Shown here: positions 22,927 to 36,675 of the stretch, piece after piece
Numbering within the stretch: the stretch's first letter is position 1
Layout of the letters: each line of letters starts with the position of its first letter
Assembly (NCBI GenBank): GCA_030062745.1
Contig: CP099854.1
Span: 8,830,014 to 8,894,013, forward strand
Direction of reading: 5' to 3'
Source of the DNA: Capitulum mitella
Taxonomy: Eukaryota > Arthropoda > Thecostraca > Pollicipedomorpha > Pollicipedidae
Length of the DNA stretch: 64,000 nucleotides
The notes under the pieces: generated by a model
Seen by the model: the letters and a program-made list of their open reading frames with translations, nothing else
The model's database searches: none
What the model was told of the DNA's origin: nothing
Position numbers and translations under genes: made by a program

Positions 22927-25900
22927 AGTTTCGTGAGCACGGAGGCGGCGGTACCAGCTCTGCATAATTCCGCCACAGCCCCCAGGTTCTGCACGGGCTG
23001 ACACCGTCTCAGAATGGCCCTGGCTCCACCAATTTTACAGACGCTCACAAACCACAGATCTGCACTGTTTTTACGATTCCTCTTCCAGGTCAGCATTCGA
23101 CAGCCATTGGGATTGTACAAGTTCCACAGAATCATTACGCCCACCAATGTGCCGAATGGCTTCCTCTGAATCCTCTCCCCGCCCCCACAGCCGAGCACAT
23201 CCGTTCCGCGAACACCAGCAGCTGCTGGGCGGCGGGCACGGTACGGTGGGAGCTGCCCCCTTCTCTGAACTCTAGCACAGTCACCACGCAGTCCCACTGG
23301 CGACCATAACTGGCTACCGTACCCTCTCGAACGTGACCTCACTACAACACACGACCGACGGACAGGGGCGTGGGAAATCCTCCACGGTCGGGAGGGGGCG
23401 TCGGGGGGGGGGGGGCGAAGAAGCACTTTGGGTCAATGCTTTTCCGCCGACGCCCATAAAGTCAACACTGGATTTCAAACGAAAATCGGGGAGGGGGGCA
23501 GCATCCACTCAGCACACCCGTTTCCCTCGCCACTGCCGACGGGTGGGCTGTGTTACCGTTGCTGGTCCGTCGGTACTGGCCCCCACATCCAGACCGCGAT
23601 GACGTCGCCGATCGCGTGCTGCTGGCGCCGTGACGCAGGCTGCGTGCCCGCGCGCCACATCACACGTGCGCGACACATAACACGCGAAAACCCGATGGTA
23701 TTTCGCCCGCATTCGCCTCTGCGAGGAGCACGGGGAGAAAGGAGGGACTGGAAGTCAGCAAACGACGCTCCCAGAGAGCGCCGACCGATTCCTCATCCTG
23801 CGGTCTCCGGCAGCCGGCGATAAACCGCGTACACACCGGCGCCGGGCAAAAAACCTGCCAGTGCTGGCGGATCCAAGGGGGGAGGGCCAACGGGACAGCC
23901 CCTGCGTGGCCACAGCGTTGAAGAGACGTCTCGGAGGATTTCCTTCTAAAGTACGTATTTCAGCGTACTTCTGGGGCCGAACAAGGAATACAAGAGGAGT
24001 TCCTTTGAATGCCCGAGCGCACGACATTTCCCGACAGCCTACTGCATCGTTCCCACTTGGGTCAGCGCCTTACGACCTCAGAACCCGGGCGGCTCGCCCA
24101 CCGCCCTGGGATGGCTGACCAGACCGACTGATGTACTGATCCTGGCCACAACAGTCCCGGCCCGTGAGGGTGGCGCCGGCGGGGGGGGGAGGGGGTCTGG
24201 CCGCCGGGGACCGACGTCCAGCCCCCGCCGCTGCCTCTGGCGGCCCCGGCAGGCCGCCTGGCCTCCTTATTTACGCGTCCGCCCGAGCCGAAACACCGGC
24301 GGCAACAGCCGGCCGCCGCCGCCGCCGCATCGATTGCCACAGCCGCGTCGAAAACGTCGCCGCTGCCGTCGACGGCGTCGCTCGCCGCCGCCGCCAACGG
24401 AACTCCCGTCCGACTAACGCGACGCGGACCCGTTCAACTGTCCACCCCTCCCTCCCCCCCCCCGGGTCATCCCGTCTTCACGACCGACGTCCGGAGAAGT
24501 CCCCCGGGGATCCCGAGCCGCGCCCGGCGACGGCGCTGCACCTGCGACCGGCCCAGCCCGCTGACCGTCCAGACGGACCGCGCCCGACCCCCCCACCGCG
24601 CCACCGCCGCCGGCGATCGATCCTGTCCCCCGTCGCGCCGACCCCCCGCCTGCCTCGGTCGGCGGCGGTGGCTGCGCCGAGCGGGAGGTGCCCCGGCCAC
24701 AGTGGCGCGGCACGTGACCGTGCCCGCCGACGTCGGCCGGCTGCTGACCCCTGAACCCGGAGGCCGGGACGGCGGCGGCCGTCCGTCTGGGAGGTGCGGC
24801 CGGTCCTCCAGGGACTGACGCCGCCGAGAACTCTCCAACAGGAGACTAGAAATAGCTGTGTGACAAACTGGCGCCGACCATTACAACGCCGTGCGGTCTG
24901 AAGGGAAGACAAGACAAAGCCACCAGGACGCCACCCTTCAGGAGCTTGCACGGACTGACGCAGGCTGGAAAAAACTTGTACGATACGGAAGTCAATGAGT
25001 GGGAAAACCATTCCCGGGTATGCTTCCTGAGGCCAGGCATCAGTCTCATAAGACGAATATATCCGAACAGCAACGGCCACCGTTAGCCGGTCAAAACCAT
25101 ATATGGACCTGAACATCTCAGACAGAGTCGCACCGTTCCTAGCACACCCAGCCGACGTGCCCCCCGACCCTACTTGGTCTGCGCCCCCCCCCCCCCAGTT
25201 AGCCTGCTTTGTGCCGGATCTGACACGTGTGACCCCGCCCCCTGCCCCGGACCGTGACCTCTGCCGGAGCCACGCACGTCTCCTGCATACTGAAAGCCGG
25301 GAGCGCGGAGCGGGGGGGGGGGGGAGACGGCGGTCAGCCGGACAGCCCGGCGTCCAGGTACGAAACTCCGCTGGTGGTGGGCCGGGCCGTATCGAGTTCA
25401 GTCAGATCCGATACATCACACCCGGTATCTCCCAACCCCGGAAAACAATCGGCCGCAAAACGTGCCCCGACACCAATTCGCCCTCGGTGTGCCGGTCGGC
25501 GTTTTAATTTCCGAGACGAGCGGGCCGGCAGAAACGGGTCGATCAGCCCCGCCACCCGGCAGACCGAGCCCCGTGAAAAATCTGCCGGCTCTGACGGCAG
25601 GCCCCGGCGACCGGCCGACGGATCCGACCGCGACTGAACACCCGCTCCGCCGCCGCGGCAGACCGTTCCGTGCAAACAACGGCGCGCGGCGGGCACCTTT
25701 TCCGTCCGCGGACTGTAATTACCGTCACGCCGCGGCGGCCACAATCAAACCTCGCCTCCGACGCCCTGTTTCCCGGTACGGCAAACACGGCGTCGTTGTG
25801 CCCTGTTTCCCGGTGGGGCCGGCCGGGGCGCCTCGTTACCGTGGCCGGGAGCCGTCGGCGGCCGGCCGCCGTACCGGTGATTTCCCCCGGCACTCGGCAA

Positions 25901-28348
25901 AACAGCGGGCCGCGGCGGCCGGCCGGCCGGCCCGTCGCGCACCCCTGCCGCCCGTCCCGCGCCTAATTCAATGCCGCCAGCCAAAATCAGCCGCCGCCGC
26001 ACGCCACATTTGCAATGCAAAACGTCGCACACTGGCGTCGCAGCGGCCAGCGGACGGCGGCGGAACGGGCCAGCGCGTGGGTGTACGGATGTTTCAAGAC
26101 CCGGTCAGGCCGCGAGCCGTTCTGAAGCAATCTCTTCGGTGCAGCACTGAATGCCTCGTGCTAAAGACAGGCGCGGCTGGTAGGACGATCGCTCAACCTC
26201 CCCGTGGGCCGCTTCACGCAGAGCGTCTGCGAAGCCAGGCTTAGCCGGTACCCGTGCCGGACATCGGACGACCACGCGGCAACAACACGCCCCGACCGGA
26301 GCGCGCCGTCCCGTCTCGTCTCACGGCCACCGTGGCAGCCTGAGGAGCGCCTCCGACCAATCAATGACCCCCAGGGCCCTCGCAAAGTTCCGCCGCGAAT
26401 CAGCGGGCCCGCTGCAGACCGGGCGGCACAAAGACATCCGTAACGACCTCTGTCCACGGGATCCACTACACAGCAGACACAGACGGCCTCCAACTTCTAC
26501 CGAGTGCAATGAATGGACCGCGCGCGGACCCAGAAACAACACAAACACTTCACACCGTCACCGGATAACAGTGGACCCCGGCACTAACCCTTCCATCTCT
26601 CGCGTATGGCGCGGCTTCGCTAGTTCACGAAGCGCGACCAATGATCTAACGTCAAGCACAGACATTTCCGCCCGGCAAGCGCCCTCTCAAACGGCGCTAA
26701 CTGGCCAATCGTCGGCAGACGAGCAACTTCCGGCGTTCCGTGACGCCACTGTCGCCCAGGCCCAGGCTTCTGCGTGGCAGCCCTCTCCCCCACCCCCGCC
26801 ACCGCCGCAGACAGCTGAAGGGGGAGGCCAGCAAGGCAGGTGCGCGCCATGACTCAGGCCGCCGGAACCCGACCACTTCCGGCCGCCGCCCGCCCGAGGC
26901 CCTCAGACAGCCCGCGGGAAGGTCCGGTGGTCGGCGGCGGCGCCTGGCCCGCCAGCAGCCCTCCAGACTCGTGTCCAGTCTGCCGCACGTTCCCCGACGA
27001 ACATGCCGTTCCAAACTATCTGCAGACGCAGGGCTGCCACCCCACCGAATGAGCAACACATCGACCACGGATGTCAACAACGGCGTCAAACGCTCGACGG
27101 TCGGTCTCTGCGCTCGTTTCAGTACCTGGGTATCGGTAAGACAGCTGACAGCCAGCCTCCAGACGCCCCCGACGGTCTACCCGTCCGCAGGCCGCGGCAG
27201 AAATCCTGCCAGTCCTGCACGGGGCGTCGTCCTGTGCACCGGGCGGCTATAATTTCGCCGCCCGAGCCCAGTAAATGGACGCCACACGTGACCGGCTAAC
27301 AAATGCAACAGCGTTCGATCCTGTTCCGATCGACCCGGCCGGCTGGCGGCAGCAACAGCTCGGTCAAATGGCCGCGACCACGCCCTGCGGCGTCCGCGGT
27401 TCAACGTCACGTGCCAACGGACAGTGCCGGCAGGCAGCCGCCAGGCGGGTCCCCGGGGGGCCATCTCGTCCGAAATAGTCGGCCGCAAACGAGCCAGCGC
27501 CGCCGCCACCGCGACCTTTCGACCCCGCACGCCGGAGGCGCCAGACGGCCGCGCGTTGCCATGGCGACGCGTCACGCACACCTGGCCGGAATCGTGACCA
27601 GCGGGACCTCCGCCACCGGAGACGCCGATCGATTCCGGCAATAATATTCCTCCAATAACACTGAACTAGGACTGAGGCGGTGCCGAAATCGTTCGTCGTC
27701 GGCTGGGAACGGTGACACCCGGGACTGTGGTCGGCGGCGGGCTGAACCCCACGGGCCCGAACCGACGAAACTCGAGCTGTTTTGGACGGGAGGTGTAACC
27801 ACCAGATCGTACGTGAGGCACGCTCTGCCGCCTGTTGTCCCCTGCGGCTCCACGGCGCCTTCCATCCAGGAGACTCCAGGGCATCTCCGCTTCAGAACAC
27901 GCCGCCAGCCAATAGCAGACCGACCTCCACCCCGGTTTCCTTGCAGTCCACACGAAAGACACACAGGTTTTTGTTTCCCGGCCTCTGGCCGGCAGGCCGT
28001 GTCGGGCTCTGATTGGTGGCGACAGCGACCCAGTCCCGCGTGCCGCTGTGGTCACCGGCTCAGCGCCGGCCGCACGACCGCCGCACGGCGTCACGTGACG
28101 CGTCCGTCACGCGCGCCGCACGGAGCCCGGCCCGGCACCGGCGGCCGGCCGACACCGCGGCGTCTGACGGGCCCGAGCCCGGCTGGCGGCGACCGATCCG
28201 GTCCCGTGACGCCGGAGAAACAATCACTCTCCGAGGAGACGCTGGACGTCAGCGGTCGTCACGAGTCTCAGCAGCGGCAGGGATTATCGAAGACGGTCGC
28301 ACGGCTACAGTGGATTTCCTGATCTTCGTGGACGCGATGAAATGTGAA

Positions 28349-28389
28349 CGTCAGAAAACGTGAACCTGCTTGGTTCACGTTTTCTGACG
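28349..28389. repeat. Perfect hairpin, 18-bp stem and 5-base loop
   Basis: CGTCAGAAAACGTGAACC, loop TGCTT, then the exact reverse complement of the first arm. Not a known RNA gene to me. The stem is too short for a typical animal pre-miRNA. Confidence 0.95.
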
Positions 28390-31009
28390 ACTCTTGCTGG
28401 TAGCAGTTTCAAAAAGGAACACACAAGTAAACCTCGCTCCAGCTATAACAAACTGCAGTCCAGGCTATCTAGGTCTATACCACTTCGGTGATGAATACTC
28501 GAAAGGAAAAAAACGCCATAAAACAGCGCTCGCAATGCTGCAATAAAACTGCATTATCACTATGTCATTCGTATAAAGACACGCTTTCCCGAACGGGCAG
28601 AATAAAAGCTTCACTAACGCGCTTTCCCGCGGAAAGACCTTCGCATAATTCCACGCAAATACATCAAAAATCGCCGACGCACATGCTCTCCGCCGCACAA
28701 TCCCAACAGCGTTCTTATTTTAGCACCGGCAATTTCCAACCCGAACAGCATGCAAACCAGTCATTTTCCATCACAACATACTCCATCAAATGCAGTCGAC
28801 ACGGCGCTGGCTTTGATTCCGTCGTTACATAAATCCACCCGAGACAGTGAGTGATGCTTCAAGCCCGGCGGCCGCTGTTACGTAAAATACGCCTTAAAAG
28901 CACGACGTTCGCAAACCGACGGTGTCGAGATAGAGCTATAATACCAAATAAAGAACAACGATGGTCGATAGTATTCACGCTAGCAAGTTGATTCCCTTCC
29001 ATGTTCGTTAGAAACGGTAACCTCTATTCGATTTGTGTCTCACCGCACTTCACCACATAATTATCCCGCCCTTACGGCGGCTATTTCCCTCCGTCTATTT
29101 GCAGTGGTCTTTCGGCCAGCGGCCGTCAGACGCCAGCTGCCGGCCAGCAGTGAACGTGTCTGGGTCAGAGGCCCGCGGAGCTCCAGGGGCAGGTCCAGAG
29201 ATCAACCACGGAGGTGAGATCAAGGTCAGCGGAGGCTCGCTCGAAAGAAGGGAAGTGGCTTCACTTGATTTCTGCGTGTGCTTCGGGCGCTTCAGATCCT
29301 CAGCGCGGGCCGGAAGGAAGGGGGAGGTGACGATATAATTCCCCTCCGGGTCCCGCCCTGCCCTCGTCCGGCTCAGTCACCAATGGGACGGGGAAGGGAT
29401 GGGGGAGGGAATGCCCGCAGACTTTATCTAGCCCCGGAGGAAGCCGGCCAACAATACACCGCGCCCACGGATAGCCGGAGGAACCGGACAGACAATGCGC
29501 CGCGTCCACTGAGGCAGACGGGAGAGAGTGAGGGGCACAAGGCGGCCACCACAACACTGGCCGCCGACAGTCGTCCGAACTGATGTGTGGAGGACGTGCT
29601 CGGTCATACAAAAACGGCGAATCGACTCAGTCATGACCGACGCCGTTTCCCAAGTGCAACGCAAACAAAGAAACAAACAGAAAATGCCGCTGACATGACT
29701 GGCACTCTTGAAACGAAGAGCTTTTCGGCCGAGCGGCAGGCGACCAGGGAACAATCGGCCAGCAGGCTGGGTCGTGGGGCCGACCCAGCAGCCCGGGGAC
29801 TCTGACCCAAACCTCAGATGGCCGGCCGGCCCAGTCACCGACCCAGTCACCAACGCAAGGTCGGTGTTCACCCCCTCACGCTCCGAACTATCAGATCAAG
29901 AACGGTTCATATCCAGAAGGGAATGAGCTTTCTCGACGCAACTTCCACTGGGCTTATCTTGCATGTTTTATGTAAACATTTCTTTTAGTCGGTGGGTCAC
30001 CATCCCAGCTTCTCTCCGCCCTGCTACGTCAATGAACCGAGCCTATTCCTGACGCATCAAACGGATCATCGTCCTTCATCATCAACGGAGAATACACGAC
30101 ATGGACTGCCAAAACTTCCTTCCACCAATGGTAACCATTGTAAAACGCATGACAGGGTAATGAACCGCGTCATCGACAACCCGATCCACAGGGCTGGCCG
30201 TCCGCGCGTCTGGCCGTCTGCGCGCCAGAAAATCCCCGCCCCAGCTACGACCTAACCAGCAAGACCTGTTTATTGCCGTCCACCGGCGGCAGCAGCACCG
30301 ACACACCGTGCACCAACAGATGACGTCACAGGGGAGTCACCCACGGCGCGGCAACGCCGCTGCTGCCGCTCGCCCGGGGGAGCAGCGGGGGGGGGGGGGA
30401 GCAGACGGCGTGACGGCCAGTCTCCAGCCAGCCACGAGGACCCCGCAGCCCCTCCCCACCCCCTCCGACGGGCAGCCGGACGTGCCTCCTGGTCGGCGGT
30501 CACGGGCAGGACGCCCTCCCCGCCGGGCCGGACCGGAGCTGATCGACGGGACGGACATTCCGACACCGCGTCGGCCGTCCGATTGCCAATCAGGCGTCGG
30601 TCACCGACACCCACGGCACGGCCACTCAGGCAGGAGTGAGTCGGCGACGTCACCAACGAAAACGCCCCACGCTGCCCCCATAGACGACGCCTGCAGGGCC
30701 GAGACTTTGCCTCCCAGGCCGCGGCGGCGTTCAATATCCCCAAAGGCGCACCAAGGGGGGGGGGGGGGTGCACTGCACGCGCAAAGAAAAAACTGAGGAA
30801 GGAACAGCCGACCTACCCAACATTTCATGCCTTTTTGCTTCCGTCTGCCTAAAAAATCCTGCCTGCGAGGTAAACATCCCGCTCTCCACGTGACGACACA
30901 GTCGACACGTCTCCTGCCGTGCCGGGAGACCATCAGCGGCCGACCATCGGCGCTGTCCGGCCGTCGACCAGACGTCGCGCCGTCGGTCAGCCGTCTGTCC
31001 ACTGTTCAC

Positions 31010-31080
31010 ACGTCCGCCGGCGGACCGTACACACGTCCGCCGGCGGACCGTACACACGTCCGCTGGCGGACTACACAAAC
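31010..31080. repeat. 23-bp tandem repeat with a palindromic core
   Basis: Three units starting at 31011, 31034 and 31057. The core GTCCGCCGGCGGAC is a perfect 14-bp palindrome in the first two and one base off in the third. Confidence 0.88.
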
Positions 31081-32051
31081 GTCCAGCGGGAGTCGGCGGG
31101 CCGGGCGGCCCGGCGGACGGCGCGGCAGCCGGCTGGTTGTTTGCTTAACAGATTACTTAACGACGCTCTCGACTGCCAGGGCCATTTCACGTCGCAACCT
31201 CTCACGCCGGCTATCGCTGAGGACGGCGAAAAGTCGCTATTACCCTATTACCGGGGACCTTTCGGGCACAGGACGAACACGGTAACCACCACACCACGCC
31301 GCCCTCCGCGGCAGCCGGGGAGACGGGCCGCGCGCGCCGGCGCCGTTTCGGGGACGGTCTGCCGCCGCGCAGCCTCGTCCGGCGGCGTTCACGCGCCGCC
31401 GCGCCACTCGGTCTGACCAACGAGCCGGCGCCGGCCTCGAGGGCATCGGCTCTCGGCTGGCCTCCCCAGAGCCGCTACCGGTTTCCGAGTCGCTGCGATG
31501 ATTGCCTGGGGACTGCTTGGCTGACGGGGAGCGGTCTCGGAAAACGCAGCAAAACTAATAGCTCCGCTTCATCCGGTTCTCAGACAAATTACGCACATCA
31601 AAGCACTGCACGAATCCCAAGCTCCTGTGCTATACGAATGAGACAACCAAACAAAACTGCCAATGACCGCCGAGAATAGAAAAATTGCCTGAAGTTATCA
31701 GTTATGCGTGAAGATGGTTGGTTTCTAAGATTATTCTTAATCAGTCAACAGACTGCTAGTTTTGTCACCAAAAGTGTCACGCTTCATCAGGCTTTTTCCC
31801 CACCCACTGAAATAATCGCCCTTTTCATGAGGCTTATTTGCTCAACATTGCAAAAACGTTCTCGACTACCGTTGCATGGACCCCGATGTCCTTCTTCATT
31901 CAGATTACCGATAACAAAGAGCGTCCTTTGACAAACAAGAAACTTAAAAACAATTACGCGCCTCGTTCTCCAGACACACACGAACCCTTCGACAGATCTT
32001 TCAGCGCCGCCACAACAGGCCGCCGCCGTGCGCCGGCGAAGGGCAACTCAC

Positions 32052-33082
32052 TTTTTGCTGAGGTGGCGCGACACGTCCGACTTCTTGAAGCCGTCCAGGT
32101 GGAACAGCCGCTTGGCCAGCCGCACCGCTGACGGCAGGTCCACCGCCTTCGGGCTGAAGTGGAAGCTGTGCAGGCTCTCCACGTCCGAGCCCTCCTCCGA
32201 GTCGGGCGACGTTGCAGCGCTGCCGCCGGCCGGCGCCGCCTCCGGCGCGGCCGACGCCGTCCCAATTCTGACACCAGTTTGTCGGTCGGCGTCACCGCGG
32301 CCGTTCAGGTGCGCGAACTGGGCGCCGGGCGGCGCCGGCGGCACCGAATCGGCCGGCGCGTTCACCGTCCACACGACGCGCCCGTCGCGCTCGGCCGGCT
32401 CGAGCGGCGGCGGCGGCTCGGCCGGCTCGGCCGTGTCCAGCAGCGAGTCGAACGAGCCGCCGGCGGCGTCCTCGAGCGCGGCCGCCTCGGGCGCCGCGTC
32501 CACCTGCAGCCGGTCCTCAGAGCGCGAGCCGCGGAAGCCGGGCGCCGCGGCCGGCGGCGGCGCCGCGTCGTCGCGCGTTACCAGCCGTTCGCCGCCGCCG
32601 CGCGTCGCGCGGGCTCGTCGGCGCCGACCCGCCGCCGCCGGCGGTCGCCGCGCCGCCTGCGCCGCCGCCGCCGGCATCATCCCGCAGCGCGTCGAGCGTC
32701 TTCTGGGCGCGCGGCACCGGCGGCGAGTACTGCGGCGTGCGCGACAGGTTCAGGATCATGTCGCCCGTCATCGTGAACGTCTCGAAGCGCGGCCGCTCGT
32801 GGCCGTTGGCGCCGGGCGAGGCGCCGTTGGCGCGCGCCGCGCCGCCGTCGGCCGCGCCCGGCGGCGGCAGCGGCCGCGCCCGGCCCTTGGGCGGGCTGTG
32901 CACGAGCGGCACGCGCGGCTTTGGCGGCGAGTGGAGCACGGGCCCCGGCCGGCGCGCCGGCGACTTCATGGCCACCACGTCACGCACGTGCGCCAGGTCC
33001 TGCTGCGTGATGGCCGGCCTCAGGCTGTCCATGGTGTTGGGCGAGTTGAGGTACTGGCGCACCTTTTCCTTGATGACGTCAT
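32052..33082 (-). CDS. EFA6: EFA6/PSD-like ARF6 GEF, large N-terminal exon and start of Sec7 (one frame break)
   Basis: EFA6 proteins activate ARF6 at the plasma membrane, controlling endocytic recycling and cortical actin. This exon begins DDVIKEKVRQYLNSPNTMDS and LRPAITQQDLAHVRDVVAMK. Pro-rich runs with two HSPPK motifs follow, then FETFTMTGDMILNLSRTPQY. Ala/Gly-rich low complexity comes next, then an acidic part (SPDSEEGSDVESLHSFHF), and the exon ends VRLAKRLFHLDGFKKSDVSR-HLSK. That last part is the family's Sec7 start. The frame changes by one surplus base in a GC-rich run at 32588-32606: before it the frame reads TSPRDAR, after it GGGERLVTRDD. The acceptor is CTCTCCGCAG (base 33083 onward), phase taken from the reading frame. 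The donor is AGCAAAAA|GTGAGT. Earlier exons were not found. Confidence 0.88.
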
Positions 33083-34383
33083 CTGCGGAGAGGGGCGGCC
33101 GGTCAGCGGGGGGCGCGGCGCTCCGACCGAGCGCTGTCACACAACACTCTCGGAATGGGGAGACGGGAGATCCGCGGCCCGTTCAAAGTCCGACGACGAC
33201 GACGCGGCCGTCTGGACGGTCGGCAACGTTCAGTGGGACTTTGTGTTTTGTTTTGTGGCACTGACACAACATTCAAAGTGACTCGGCTTAAGCACGAAGT
33301 CAAACACAGGAGCTCAGCCTGGCAATACCAGTGACGTCACGGTCCGAAAGTCTGAAGCGATTACCGGCAGAAACATGCAAGCCCTCAACAAATCGAACAC
33401 CTGGACAGTGGATGACGCGCTCATTTCGATGCAAGGCGCCGCTTTCATACCACGAAGGGGATGCTCCTACTGAATTCCCCGCCACGCGCCACGTGACCAT
33501 TCACAGAGGCGATCGCGCCGCAAACGACACGACTGCGCCACACACAACAGGATCAACTCTCCTCTGTATGGAAGGAGACGCTGTTTTTGTGACATAAAAA
33601 CCCGACATAGTGGCAGTATTCATACGGAGACCCAACTTAACATGGTCCACGTTCGGAACGTTGAGTAATTGTTTATTATGTCGCGTTTTCTACGTAAAAA
33701 AGTTCACAGTCTCCTTCCGAGCTGAACTTCCTCCAGCTGCAAACATCCCGAAACTCCGGGGCCCACCGGAACCATTTTTGTAGAACGAAGCCAGACTCAA
33801 GTCTACGCGGCACTGCGGTACTGCGGTATGAAGATGCGTCCTGCTCTACTCAGCGCCACATAGCAGCCGGGAGTGACCTTCCGCCATCCCGCCATTTCCC
33901 CTGACGGCGGCAGTCGATGACGATGAACGTGACTGCGCACCGGCCGCCCCTCCTTCCGCACCGGCCACGCACATACACCGGTCGCCTCATCTGACTGCCT
34001 GCTGTCTCCTGGTGCACATACGTTCGCTATATATAAAAAGCTCCGCTCACACCAGCTGCCTCTAACTGCGCCGCTCCAGACGCCAGCTGTGTAGTATGGG
34101 AGCCACCCCATCGAAGGCGTCCGGTCAGCTGACTTCGGCTCACACCAGCCAGCCTATGCTGGCCACTCGCCGAGACCCTCCCCTCAGCTCGGCCACATCG
34201 GCCGTCAGCCGGCAGCCCCCGGCCGGCTCCGCCCGCTCCGGGTGGGTCTCGCCAGAGCGGCCGGTCCACATTGATTCGGCCGGCAGGCAGGCAGGCCGGA
34301 GCCGACAGGCCAGCGCAATCAATTGGCCCAATACCAGGGCCCAATAGTGGCCCAATACCGGGCCCGCCACGGCCGGCCGGCAT

Positions 34384-34445
34384 CTGCCTGCCTGCCTGCC
34401 TGCCTGCCCGTCTGCCTGCCTGCGTCTGCCTGTCTGTCTGTCTGT

Positions 34446-34535
<90 letters not shown>

Positions 34536-34553
34536 GCCTGCCTGTCTGCCTGT

Positions 34554-34618
<65 letters not shown>

Positions 34619-34639
34619 TGTCTGTCTGTCTGTCTGTCT
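34384..34639. repeat. (CTGC)n / (CTGT)n microsatellite
   Basis: Alternating blocks of CTGC and CTGT units over about 255 bases. Long open frames on both strands here are artefacts of the repeat. Confidence 0.97.
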
Positions 34640-36477
34640 CTCCGGACAGGACTGCGCCGGCGGCCGGCCAGCACGGCGCTCTCCAGTTCAGCGCAGCCCG
34701 GTTCAGAACGATGTAAATCTGTTCTGAGTCCAGCCCAGTCAGACCCTACCCAACCGAGAGCGGCTAACTACGCTCAGTCCAATGCAGTTCACTTCCGTTC
34801 GGTTCAACTCAGTTCAGTTCGGTCTCGACCAGTCCAGTCCCGTGAAATGTCAACTGCAGTCTGGGCTAACCAGGTATAATTCCGCCTGCCGGCATTCACA
34901 GCATCCCCCACTTAATGCAAACAAGCTAATCCTGCAGCTCACGTACTTCCAGTAACACGCATGAACAATGGACACAGTTTCTAGAACAGGTCGAACAATT
35001 CCATCTCAGAGCTCGTTAAATAGCTTTACACGACTTGGCCGCGGTCCTTGAAGATACCATTATTACTGAGGAATTCCGAGAAATCTGGTAGACAGAGTAT
35101 ATCGATACAGACCAAATTAAGAAGACTATGTGAGAAATGAGAACAAAACCCTTACTTCCGGGAGACAAGTCAAATCAGATATTTTAGCTAAAGAACTATG
35201 GTTCAAGTCATGTGCAGGTCACATGGTCCTGAGATCTGTCTGTGTAAACCAGCATTCCGTTCATCATAAAAATACGTTATTCCAAGCGATCGCCAAGCCC
35301 AGATTTCAACACATTGTCTACTTCTTAGTCCTGTCCACCTTCAATGTCCTTCGTCACACGGTCTTCCTACGGCACCGGTCCTCCCACAGCCTCTGAACCG
35401 CACGTTTCCCCACCATTTCCCCCTTCTCCACCTTTCTCACAATTCCCCCCTCTCCTCACTCACCTGCGCCGACAAAGCGGCGAAGAGGGGAACAGGGGAG
35501 GGGCAGCACACGCCGCCACCGCCGCCGCCAGTGATATCTCAGCTCCGAAGAACAATCTGCCGGCCGGCCGCCGGCCGCCGACGCCAGGTGGTTTATCAGA
35601 CCCCGCCGCCGGCGCCGAGGCGGAATGGTGAGACGAGGCGCGCGCACACCTGCCTCTGGCCGACGCGCGCTTTAATCCGAGACGATCCCCAGAGATACAC
35701 GGGGGAGATTGCTGCCTCAACCGGTTCACACTTTCCGATGGGACGTCAAGGGTTTTAAATGAAACGTCCAGAGCGGCAGGCAAAAGCTTCAAACGTGAAA
35801 CCCACGCACGTGCGGACGATTTCGCTGATCCCTCGCCTCCGGGAGAGGCCATAATTTTTCGCTCGCCAGCGGCCGGAAAGACGACCTGTTTTTCGACGAA
35901 CGCGCGGCCTGGCCGCCACGTTCGCTCTCACAGGACCCGGAGAGAGAGCGGCGCGGAAGAGACAACGAGAAACACTTCATTTCCGCCACGATGGAGAGAA
36001 GTCGTTCCAGAGACGTCGTTAAAACCGGCCCGTGGGCGGCGCGGCCGGCGAGCGGCGGTAACTGCGGTCCGAAGACGGCGAGAGCCGTTTCCGTCCGAGA
36101 ATGGCCTGATAAGTCCTCAGGTTATCGGGGGCCGGTCCCGGCGCTCCGCCGCCACTGACATGACGTCAGAGCGCCAATGACGTGACGGGGGCCGTGACGG
36201 GGGACGGGGTTCTCGCAACGACAGACAAGCCTTCGGGTGGACAGGCCGCAGACCTTTTTTCTTCTCACGGTGCCGACCGTCACGACCCAATCCAAGACAC
36301 AACCCAACCCAACCCAACCCGCACAATCCAAGGCGATGGTCACGGGCTTGCCTCGGACACTTCTCGCCTCCCCGCTCAGCACCGTGTCATTCTCTCTCCC
36401 TAACCACACAGCTTGCGCCCGCTGCAACGAACGCCATCGTCCCTGCCGGCACACACGTGCGCACCACAGCGCCAAAC

Positions 36478-36675
36478 CGCGACCAACAGCGCGACAACAC
36501 CCCTACCAGCGCGACAACACCCCCACCAGCGCGGCCACACCCCCACCAGCGCGTCACCACCCCCACCAGCGCGTCACCACCCCCAGCAGCGCTTCAAAAC
36601 CCCCAGCAGCGCGACAACACCCCCAGCAGCGCGACAACACCCCCAGCAGCGCTTCAAAACCCCCAGCAGCGCGGC
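36478..36675. repeat. 18-bp minisatellite, about eleven units
   Basis: The unit is near CCAGCGCGACAACACCCC, with sub-variants (GCGTCACCAC, GCTTCAAAAC). Eighteen bases keep all frames open, which explains the His/Pro/Gln-rich frames in this area. Confidence 0.9.

Larger units (their letters stand above)
16974..32051 (-). other. EFA6: 15-kb EFA6 intron; no exon recognised
   Basis: The flanking Sec7 exons join exactly (HLSK-NNEF), so no exon is needed between them. The intron holds a SINE-like piece (18.6 kb), a 48-bp tandem array (21.9 kb), a retroelement-like 3' end (22.9 kb), a long hairpin (28.35 kb), a 23-bp palindromic array (31.0 kb) and several poly-G/C tracts. Open frames here are GC-driven and match no family I know. 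Confidence 0.7.

Noticed and set aside
32028-33281. 417-codon + strand open frame
   Set aside because: It is the antisense shadow of the EFA6 N-terminal exon; the - strand carries the family motifs and splice sites.
34027-34879. Cys/Leu/Pro and Gln/Ala/Gly/Arg repeat proteins
   Set aside because: Translations of the CTGC/CTGT microsatellite; frames are open only because the repeat lacks stops.
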